Assembly (NCBI RefSeq): GCF_022662375.1
Contig: NZ_JAKNQL010000014.1
Location: forward strand, 62,001 to 126,000
Length of the DNA: 64,000 bases
DNA from: Pseudomonas sp. CROZ-RG-20F-R04-15
GTDB lineage: Bacteria > Pseudomonadota > Gammaproteobacteria > Pseudomonadales > Pseudomonadaceae
Direction: 5' to 3'
The stretch's first letter is position 1, and the number at the start of each line of letters is the position of its first letter. This document shows positions 26,309 through 35,800 of the stretch, piece by piece. The translations under genes were made by a program, and so were the position numbers. The notes under the pieces were generated by a model. That model saw only the letters and a list, made by a program, of their open reading frames with translations. It was not told where the DNA came from and did not search any database.

Positions 26309-29086
26309 GTGCGCTGGCTCAGGATTGCCATAAGCTTCACCGTCACGTTGCTGACCTTGCTCTGCATGCTCCCGGCCCAGGCCGCGCAAGGCAGTGGCTG
26401 GTCGGTATTGCTTGATGATCAGGGCAATCTGCAACTGAGCGACATCCGCTCCACTCGTTACACCAATCAATTCAGCCCCATCGACCTTGACCGCCTCACC
26501 GCGTCCGAGCCCGATGGCGCCTTGTGGCTGCGTTTCCGGCTGGCACCGGGCAAGCACGAACAAGTGCTGCGGGTCTTCGCCCCTGACCTGTCACAGCTCA
26601 ATCTCTATGTACTCGACGGTGACAAACTGATCGAGCAACGCAACACCGGTACCGACCAGCCGCAAGCCGAACGGCCGTTGCCGAGCAGCGACTTCATGCT
26701 GCCGTTGCCGCAGAGCGACAAACCCCTCGATGTCTATCTGCGCATGGTCTCCGACCATCAGTTGCGCCCGCACGTCACCCTGCAATCGGCGGTGATGAGC
26801 GCGGCCAACCACAATCAGACGCTGGTCTTCGGCTTGTTGTTCGGCTGCCTCGGCATGCTGTTGTTGCACAACCTGGTGCGCTACGCCTACTCCCGCTCGC
26901 GCAGCAGTTTGTGGCTGGCGGTCTGTGAAGGCCTGCTGGGGCTGAGTCTGTTGCTGCTGCTCAATCTCGCCGGCCCGTGGCTGCCGAACTGGCATGCGGT
27001 GCAGACGCCGGGCGCCTATCTGGCGTTGCTGCTGACCGCTCCGGCCGGGTTGATGTTCGCCTATCGTTTCTTCGCCCCGCTCGGCCCGCATCCGCTGAAC
27101 AAATTGCTGCTGGGCGACATCCTGTTCATCGTCACTTGCAGCCTGTTGCTGCTGTTCGTCAACACCCTGCCGCTGAACATCATCACTTATGCCTTGGTGG
27201 CTCTGGCCGGCCTGAGCATGTTGTTTGTCGCCTTCTATCATTGGCAGAAGGGCTATCGTCCGGCGCGCTTGTTCGTCGCGGCGATGGTGGTGTTCAACAT
27301 CGGTACGCTGATCATTCTTCCGGCTCTGTTGGGGCTGACACTGGTATCGCCGCAAGGCCTGATCATGACCCTGATGGCGTTCATCTGCATCAGCGGCCTG
27401 TTGATGAGCATCGCCCTCGGCGAGCGTCAGCGCAGCATCACCGAAAGCCGCTTCAGCGTCAGCCGCGACCTCGCGGCGAGCAATGCCGAGATCAACGCAA
27501 AAGCCGAATTTCTCGCCAAGATCAGCCACGAAATCCGCACGCCAATGAACGGCGTACTGGGCATGACCGAGTTGCTGCTGGGTACGCCGCTGTCGGTCAA
27601 GCAACGCGACTACGTGCAGACCATCCACAGCGCCGGCAACGAACTGCTGACGCTGATCAACGAGATCCTCGACATCTCCAAGCTCGAATCCGGGCAGATC
27701 GAGCTGGACGACGTGCAGTTCGACCTCAACGCCTTGATCGATGATTGCCTGAGCATCTACCGGGCCAAGGCCGAGCAGCAGAACGTCGAGCTGATCAGCT
27801 TCATCCAGCCGCAAGTACCGCGAGTGATCAGCGGCGACCCGACCCGTCTGCGCCAGACCCTGCTGAGCCTGCTGGAAAACGCGCTGAAGAAAACCGACGA
27901 AGGCGAAGTGCTGATCGTCGTCGCCCTCGACGAACGCAGCAACAAACCGCGCCTGCGCATTGCCGTGCAGGACAGCGGCCAGCCCATGGATCAGGAAGAA
28001 CGCGATGCGCTGATGCACGCCGAACTGCACAGCAAGCACTTCCTCTCGGCCAATCGCCTGGGTGGCAATCTGGGGCTGGTGATCGCACGCCAACTGATCC
28101 GCCTGATGCAGGGCGAATTCGGCATCAAGAGCGGCGCCAATCAGGGCAGCACCTTGTGGCTGACCCTGCCGCTGGATCCCGATCGCCTCGAACACCCGAC
28201 CTCGGATCTCGACAGCCCGCTGCAAGGCGCGCGGGTGCTGGTGGTCGATGACAACGACACCTGCCGCAAAGTGCTGGTGCAGCAGTGCAGTGCCTGGGGC
28301 CTGAATGTCAGCGCCGTACCGTCGGGCAAGGAAGCGCTGGCACTGTTGCGCACCAAGGCGCACTTGCGTGACTACTTTGATGTGGTGCTGCTCGACCAGA
28401 ACATGCCGGGCATGACCGGCATGCAGCTCGCGGCCAAAATCAAGGAAGACCCGAGCCTGAACCACGATATTTTGCTGATCATGCTCACCGGCATCAGCAA
28501 TGCGCCGAGCAAGATCATCGCGCGTAACTCGGGGATCAAACGCATCCTCGCCAAACCAGTGGCCGGCTACACGCTCAAGACCACGCTGGCCGATGAACTC
28601 AACCAGCGCAACAAAGGCCAGGTGGTGTTCCAGCCGCAAGTGGTCACTGCAGCCACGGCCGCCAAAGTGCCAAGCGATTTCCGCATCCTCGTCGCCGAAG
28701 ACAACACGATTTCGACCAAAGTGATTCGCGGCATGCTCGGTAAGCTCAACCTGCAGCCGGACACCGCTGCCAACGGCGAAGAAGCGTTGCAAGCGATGAA
28801 AGCGCAGCGTTACGACCTGGTACTGATGGACTGCGAAATGCCGATCCTCGACGGTTTCTCGGCGACCCAGCAACTGCGCGCATGGGAAGTCAGCAATCAG
28901 CGCATCCGCACGCCGATCGTGGCGTTGACCGCGCACATTCTCGCCGAGCACAAGGAGCGCGCGCGCCAGGCCGGGATGGATGGGCACATGTCCAAACCGG
29001 TCGAACTGTCGCAACTGCGCGAGCTGATTGAGCACTGGGTGGCCCAGCGTGATCAGCAGAACCGGGCCACGACGCCAACCTCCTGA
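26309..29086 (+). CDS. retS: hybrid sensor histidine kinase RetS
   Basis: 925 residues from GTG at 26309 with GAAGGGA upstream. A signal peptide (1-26) precedes a periplasmic 7TMR-DISMED2 domain (about 30-160), seven membrane helices (about 170-370), a histidine kinase core with His407 in KISHEIRTPMNG, and two receivers with phospho-acceptors Asp696 (LLDQNMP) and Asp841 (LMDCEMP). RetS blocks the GacS sensor by forming heterodimers and so controls the switch between acute (type III secretion) and sessile (biofilm, type VI secretion) modes. The G-box is degenerate (GGNLGL) and no clear N-box Asn motif is seen, in line with a weak kinase. Location after purD matches PA4856. Confidence 0.93.
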   Translation: MRWLRIAISFTVTLLTLLCMLPAQAAQGSGWSVLLDDQGNLQLSDIRSTRYTNQFSPIDLDRLTASEPDGALWLRFRLAPGKHEQVLRVFAPDLSQLNLYVLDGDKLIEQRNTGTDQPQAERPLPSSDFMLPLPQSDKPLDVYLRMVSDHQLRPHVTLQSAVMSAANHNQTLVFGLLFGCLGMLLLHNLVRYAYSRSRSSLWLAVCEGLLGLSLLLLLNLAGPWLPNWHAVQTPGAYLALLLTAPAGLMFAYRFFAPLGPHPLNKLLLGDILFIVTCSLLLLFVNTLPLNIITYALVALAGLSMLFVAFYHWQKGYRPARLFVAAMVVFNIGTLIILPALLGLTLVSPQGLIMTLMAFICISGLLMSIALGERQRSITESRFSVSRDLAASNAEINAKAEFLAKISHEIRTPMNGVLGMTELLLGTPLSVKQRDYVQTIHSAGNELLTLINEILDISKLESGQIELDDVQFDLNALIDDCLSIYRAKAEQQNVELISFIQPQVPRVISGDPTRLRQTLLSLLENALKKTDEGEVLIVVALDERSNKPRLRIAVQDSGQPMDQEERDALMHAELHSKHFLSANRLGGNLGLVIARQLIRLMQGEFGIKSGANQGSTLWLTLPLDPDRLEHPTSDLDSPLQGARVLVVDDNDTCRKVLVQQCSAWGLNVSAVPSGKEALALLRTKAHLRDYFDVVLLDQNMPGMTGMQLAAKIKEDPSLNHDILLIMLTGISNAPSKIIARNSGIKRILAKPVAGYTLKTTLADELNQRNKGQVVFQPQVVTAATAAKVPSDFRILVAEDNTISTKVIRGMLGKLNLQPDTAANGEEALQAMKAQRYDLVLMDCEMPILDGFSATQQLRAWEVSNQRIRTPIVALTAHILAEHKERARQAGMDGHMSKPVELSQLRELIEHWVAQRDQQNRATTPTS

Positions 29087-29150
29087 GTCCACAGGCCCCG
29101 TAGCGCCTGATAGACTCCCCCTCGACTTCCCTCGCCAGTGAGCTTGCACC

Positions 29151-29747
29151 ATGCTCCATGTGTTGTTCAGCGTTTACCTGAAGATGCTGGTGCTCTACAG
29201 CCCTTTCTTCGTGCTGTCCTGCTTTATCAGTCTGACCCGCGGTTATTCACGCAAAGAGCAACGGCGGCTGGCCTGGAAAGTCGCGGTGGCGACGCTGGTC
29301 TCCAGCGTTCTGCTGTATTTGTTCGGGCGGGTGATTTTCGATGTGTTCGGCATTACCGTGGATGCGTTTCGCATTGGTGCCGGCAGCGTGCTGTTCATTT
29401 CGGCGCTGGGCATGGCGCAGGGCAAACCGGCAGTGCAGGCCGACAACGTGCAGCAGGACGTGACCATCGTGCCGCTGACCATTCCGCTGACCGTCGGCCC
29501 GGGCACCATCGGCGCCTTGCTGGTGATGGGTGTCAGCCAGCCGCACTGGGACGACAAGCTCACTGCGATCATGAGTATTGCGCTGGCCAGTTTCACGGTG
29601 GGCGTGGTGCTGTATCTGTCGAACCGCATCGAACGGATTCTGGGGGATCAGGGTTTGCAGATTGTCAGTCGTTTGATGGGTTTGTTTGTCTGCGCACTGG
29701 CGGCGCAGATCATTTTTACCGGGGTCAAAGGTTATCTGGTGCCTTGA
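29151..29747 (+). CDS. MarC family inner-membrane protein
   Basis: 198 residues with six predicted membrane helices (for example 2-22, 44-64, 72-90, 113-133, 143-163, 176-195). The central VPLTIPLTVGPGTIGALL is the MarC signature. MarC proteins were once linked to multiple antibiotic resistance, but that is no longer supported, and their role is unknown. It follows retS by 64 bases on the same strand and may be co-transcribed. It ends in a strong bidirectional terminator facing the giant toxin gene. Confidence 0.88.
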   Translation: MLHVLFSVYLKMLVLYSPFFVLSCFISLTRGYSRKEQRRLAWKVAVATLVSSVLLYLFGRVIFDVFGITVDAFRIGAGSVLFISALGMAQGKPAVQADNVQQDVTIVPLTIPLTVGPGTIGALLVMGVSQPHWDDKLTAIMSIALASFTVGVVLYLSNRIERILGDQGLQIVSRLMGLFVCALAAQIIFTGVKGYLVP

Positions 29748-29777
29748 GCGCCTAACCTCGGTTTAACTGCCAAAACA

Positions 29778-29811
29778 AAAACGCCGCGAACGACAACGTT
29801 CGCGGCGTTTT
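29778..29811. terminator. bidirectional terminator between marC and the toxin gene
   Basis: A 15-bp perfect stem (AAACGCCGCGAACG in the left arm, CGTTCGCGGCGTTT in the right arm) with an ACAA loop. A residues on the left and T residues on the right let it serve both convergent genes. Confidence 0.9.
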
Positions 29812-29833
29812 ACTGTGCAGATGAATTTACTGC

Positions 29834-32800
29834 TCAGGGCAGACGTTCAGCCACCACCGCCAGGCTGGCAATGGCGTCACCGTCCTGCACAGCCGCAAAA
29901 GCCTGCAACCACTGTTCGAGTGCGAACAGGCAATGACGGCCAGCCATTTTGACCGCCAGCTCGCATTCACCCTGCTCCTCGACGCCGCGAATGATCAGAC
30001 TGTGCCCATTGTCCGGGTCGGCCAGTACCAGGTGGCCAGCCACTCGCGACATCAGCAAATGCCCACCCTCCGCTACATCCAGCACCAGCAAGCCAGGTTC
30101 CGGCGTTTGCCCGGCAGATGGACGTCGCACATCGACAACAATGCAATCCAGACGCTGCCAGGCTTCGGCCGATATCCGGTAGCCTTCGGTGCGCGGACCG
30201 AAGGTCAGAATCAGCTTTTCGACACCGTCGGCAAGCAATGGCTGCACCTCGGCGAGATCATCACTCAACTCCAGCGCCATGACTTCCTCATCACGGTGCG
30301 CATAGCTACCCGGCAACCAGACGCCATCGACTGTTCCGGCACTGAAGAGCAATTCGTCAATAGGGTCGAACAGCAGCGGATTGGCCGCATCACGCGTACC
30401 GAGGAATGTTGCCCATTGTCCATCGTCCCGTGCGGCCACCTCAAACAGCCGATCGAGCGTCGGAACGTAGTACTGGTAGCGATTACCGGTGTTTTCCACG
30501 GGTAGAAATGCGGCATGGGACTGCCCTTCCAGCCGCCGTTGCAAACGCTCCTGCAACTGCCCTGGCGTCTGACCAGGGACGTGTGACCATCGGTTTTCCA
30601 GGCTGGTAATCCGCGCCGGTTGCTGATCGCGCAGTAGCAGCGTCACACCTTCGCGGGTACGCCCGAGCAGGCCGTCTGCGTGCGGCAACACTTCGCAAAA
30701 CGCCCACGACGACCAAACCTGTTCGGGCTGGGGCAAGGCTTCGCGATGCAACAACACGCTGCCGCTGCCAAACGCCGTCCGCATCCTATCGACGCAAACC
30801 AGCGTCTGGCGCCAAAGCTGTCCGGCGCGCGCATCAAACAACCAAACGGCCTGCCGATCAGGCGTCAGCGCCAGTAAAGCAAACTCGCGGTTAGCCGTTG
30901 CGTCCATCAGCACGAGCTTTGCGTCAATGCACCACGCCGCCAGAAATGTCTGCCCCAGATGGGCACGCAAGCCGATAATCGCAAAGGCTGCGCTACTGTA
31001 TTGCCTGGCAAGCGCCGGTAATGCCGTCAGCCAATCGGGATTTTGTTGCAGCCAATGCCGGCTGAGACCGACAAACTTCAGAACATTTCTATCAAGCTCG
31101 GACAGCCAGTTGTCGTCCTTGGCACCGAGGTCGATTTCGAACAGTCGTCCGTCGTTTTGAGTGGCGAGGAAGCTTTCACCCACACGGGTAACCTCGATCA
31201 CATCTTTCGCCAGCGCCTTGTGCCAGAAAACATTGTCGCGCAGTTCGATGCCATGGCTGAGCGTCTGGCTTTGCTGGCTGTAAAACAGCAGCGAAGCAGC
31301 CGGATCAGCGGACCGAGGCATCAGCATCACCCTGTCCTCGTCACTGCCGCCGTCGGCACGGAAGTACCTGTCGTGATGCGCGCCAATCCATGCCCACTCA
31401 AGCAACTGATCGAAAGACCAGGCACGCGCGTGAATATACGGTGCGTAGGTCCAGGTAGTGACCGGCGACGCCATGCCGGGTGTCTCGTCCGCATAGGGGC
31501 GCTGCGTTTTCTGGCGATGGCGGAAAAACGCGATTCTCGTGCCTTCCTCCGGCTTGAGGAAAGAGTTTTCCAGACCGGGCGACCACATGTGGATGTCCGT
31601 CAGGATCACCTCGTGGTCGCTCAGATGAAACTCCAGCGTCGTGCGCACTTTCACGGACTTTTGTTCTACCAACTGCTGCGAGACTCGCAGCGTGCCGTCA
31701 GCCAGTTGCCCGAATGTGGTGATTTTCGTACCAGGTTCCAGGCTCAGTAACCGATAACGATGGACGACCGAGCCAGTGATCACATCGACGCGCCAGACCG
31801 TGGCATGGTCGGGATGATAAAACCACGCATGAGTCGTGTTGGCGGCGCCGAGCATCAGACCCTCATTGACTTCGCCCGGCAGATCGCGCGCATACAACAC
31901 GCGTTTTTGAGCGACATCGTAAAAGGCTGTCGTGCGCACATCGAGGCTGGGCGGATTGAGCGGAACCTTGAACCGCTGAAGCGTGACGTACCCCGTGCCT
32001 AGGCGCATCTCCTTATCTCGTTTGCGCAGGTGGGCAAGCACTTCACGCGGGGTGTTTTTATCATCGCCCAAGGTGATGGAAACCAGGCACAACGCATTGC
32101 GTTGCCAGTCCAGTTGAAACAACTCTCCCCCGGCCAACTCGATCAGCCCCTCGAACGCCGACAGTACGATACCGTCGACCGTCAGTTGATGCCCCGCCAG
32201 GTATGTCTGCGGGGGGTCGACATCCATCTTGGGCAGGACATCAAAGCTGACCTGCTCGATGCTGGCCCAAGGGGCATGCACCAGCCATTGGGTCGCGCCT
32301 TTGAATTTCACCGCTTTCAATCCCGGCGTCAGACGTAGCTGGCAGCGGTCTGACGTGGCGCTGATTTCGTAGGACAGTTTTTGCTGGCATTCCACCGGCA
32401 AGGCCGGCACCGCCAGTTGGCGCACGTGCTCGTCCAGCACCACGCTGATCGTTGTCGGTTTGTAGACCGGATGCAGTTTGTAGAGGATGTGCTTGAGCGA
32501 CGGCGTGCTGTGCAGATAAAAGCGTCGGTTGCCCTGCTCGTCATACTCCAGCTTGTCCGCCGCGCTGTTGCGCAATTGCGGATAGCGCGTGTGGATGCGT
32601 TCATCCAGTTGATTCTTCAGCGTATCGGTCAATGCCGTGAATGGATTGATCAACGAGTACCAGTTCGGCTCAGGCATTTCACTGGCGATGCGAGGCTCTA
32701 CCTGCTCTCCCGGCAGTGGCTCGTAGACGTAGCCCGCGCCTCCCAATTGATATTCGTACCCGTAGTAGCAGAGCGGCGTGCACGGCAACACCACGGTATG

Positions 32801-35800
32801 AGGCGCAGCAGCTCTGTGAATGTTCAGCGTCGCACTTTCGGGGAGACCGAACGCATGCCGAATATTGAGGGAACGGTGTATCTGCCTGGGATCAGCGTTG
32901 TATTGCGGCAATTCAAGTGCACCGCCGCCCCACGGATAAAATCGCTGACTGTCAAAGCGCACCCGCCGGTCCTGCAAATCCAGATGGGTGATGACGGCTT
33001 CCGGCGGGAACTGCAACACCCCGTCTTCGACAGTGAATGCGCCCGGTTGGTACGCATTGTGGATGGCACGCAGGTGATTGCCGACCGCTGTTGCCTTGTC
33101 GGCAATCTGCCCCAGATTACTGGCGATGGCAGTGACACCGATGCCGATGCCGAGCAGCGGCACAGACAGAAAAGCAGCGGCTGCGCCTGCCGTTCCACCT
33201 GCCGCCAACGCGGCGATATCCAATCCCAGCGCCACTGTGTTGAACGCCAGGGATGTGGAGAAGCGCGAGCGCTGCTCGTGATTCTCCGCCAGTGACAGGT
33301 TGTAAATATCGAAGCCGATATTGACCAGCGAGAACGCAAAACCAACGCCGGTTGCCGCGCGACCGAGCACGCGGCCAGACAATGACGACTGGCGCAAGAG
33401 CAGCGCCTGTTCACTGGCCACCACTTGCCGCACCAGGTTGATCATCTGCGCGGTATCGCTGACCACGCCAAAACCCAACTGCGCATAGCTGACGTAGACT
33501 TGTACTTGCAGCGCGATCGACAAGCCTGGCACCTGATCACCCGCCAGGTATTCGCGATGACGCATTTCGCTGATCAGCGTCTGGATCGCAAAGGCGAAAC
33601 TCAAGCGACTGCCGCCATCCGCCTCGGCCGGACCACCGGGGTTGCCTGCCTTCACACTCTCATGCAGATGCTGTTTGAGCTGAGTGAAGCGCGGGTCGGC
33701 CGTACTGACGGTGCGCGCTGGATGGCGATTCTGCGCATCGACCAACGTCAGCGAAAAACCCCCGTCCGCCTGCGGTTTGAGCGTTTCCAGCAAAGGCAGA
33801 TATTCCCGCCCGAGCGAATGCTCGCTGCGCAACTGCCGCGTAGCCTGAGCAAATTCCTGCGCCCAATAGCGCGCATCCATTTGCGCCAGACTGGCGCCCA
33901 TTCGCGCGTTTTCGCTGAGCGAACGCTGGCGCGCCACGGCTTGTTTTGTCCAGACCGGAACACGCTGTGAATCACTCGAAGGCATGAGCAAAAAACTGTC
34001 CAGGCGCAAACCGCTCGATAGCTTGCGGGCCGCGATCGCTGCAGTGTTCAACTCGATCACGTTGAACCGCGCTGCGGCCATCTCGCCAAGCCCGTAAAGC
34101 TTCGCCAGTGCGCTGTCGCCCGCGCTCAGATAACGCTCAACGCCGAGCTTCACTTGCGCGCCTTTGGCGAACGCGTAAATGGCAAAGTTCGGGTCATAGA
34201 AGCGGTAGACGAATTGGTCTCCAGCCTGCACTTTGGCCACCAGCAAAGCGTGATCACCGGTGTCGAGCAAGAAGACGCTGGACGCCGTTTTCGCCTCCAG
34301 CGTCTGCATGACCGTGTCCAGACTCTGCAAGCCGCGTGATTCGCCGATGGCACTGCCGGGCAGGGCCCGCAGTTCGTTCAACGCACTGAGCAATGCCTGG
34401 GAGCTAAGCTCCTGATGGTTGACGTTGGCTGTGGCGACATGCCCCACCAACGTCCGTTCGGCCGACTCGCCGGCAGCCACCGCTGCGCCCATCAGCAGCG
34501 CCAGCGGATAACACCGACGCCCTGGGTCACTGGCATTGTGCATCAGCAAATCCTGTGACAGTTGCCGGGCCGAGGTCGCGCCGGCCTCGACGAACATCTC
34601 GCGCACCTGCGCACTGCGCTGGAGAATCCGCGAGCGGTACTCACCCTGCGCCGTGCGATTGATCTGGCCGATACGTTCGCCCCATTGCCGCAAGGTCAGC
34701 GGCTCAAACAATGCCTGCACCTTGAGTTCGCGCGAGGTCAAAATCCCTGGCACCTCTCCACGCGCCAGCCCGGCCTCGAAATCGGCTGATTGCCGCTGGC
34801 GGATGGCTTTTTCGACGGCGTCATAACGGGCGAACGTGCCGTCACCGTCGGTATCGACAGCGAGGTCACGCACGGTTTGCCAGACCTCGCTGAAGCCGGC
34901 ATCGTCCAGACTTGTCGCACCGAAAATCCCCCCGAGCATGACGCGCACCAACGGGCTCAGTTGCTCAATCGGCAAAGCGTCATGGGCAATGCGGCTGAAC
35001 AGTTCGTTGAGGTTGCTCGAGGATTCGGCGCCATGGGAAACAGGCAGTGCGCGCACAGGTTGCGCAAGGATCATCTGACGATTATCGAAGCCGATGGAAA
35101 AGCCCTTGGTGAAGGTGATGTCACCACTCAGCTTGTCCCTCATGGCGCGCACAAAAGGTTCGCCCAGATCATCCATCAATTGCTGCAGGACTGCCGTCAA
35201 CAGTACCGGTTTACCGCCGACCACGGGCCAGCCTTGTTTGAACGTCAGTGTCTGTCGCGGTTGAAGCAGATCCGCCAGTTGGCCGGTATAACGCGATTTG
35301 AGTTTGCCGGCTTTCCACTTTTCCTGCTCGTTGGCCAGCCATTGCGCCTCGTCGTCATTGACGGTCCAACCGGAGATAGCCTCCTCCTCGGTCTGGACGT
35401 TGTAACCCTCCGCCAGGCGCAAACGCTCCTGAACCGTGACTTCGTTGTCCGACAGGAGGTGAGTCTCGACATGGTTTTTCAATCCGGTGACCGCCGCGCC
35501 GGGTCCGGTCAGCGTAATGGTGCCGCGCGCTCCGACGCGAATGCCATCGCGGTAGTAACTTAAAATGGACTCGCTCAACTTGCCCAGAAAATCCTGCAGC
35601 GTGCGTGTCAGTTGCCCCTGCGCGATTTTCTCGTTCATCACGTTTTCTATGACATCGAGCAATCGTTCCGTCTGTGACCAGTCGACCGACGATGCTATTG
35701 CCGACTGTTCAACGGCTTGCAGACAGTCATAGTTGAAGCGGATCAATTGCATGACCGCGAGCGTCATCTCGCTTTGCGGGTGTGCCAGCAGATGAGCGTT

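Noticed and set aside
26591..29152. Open frame of 853 codons on the minus strand
   Set aside because: It lies fully antisense to retS, has Gln/Arg/His-rich low-complexity composition and no family match; it is a by-product of high GC at third positions.
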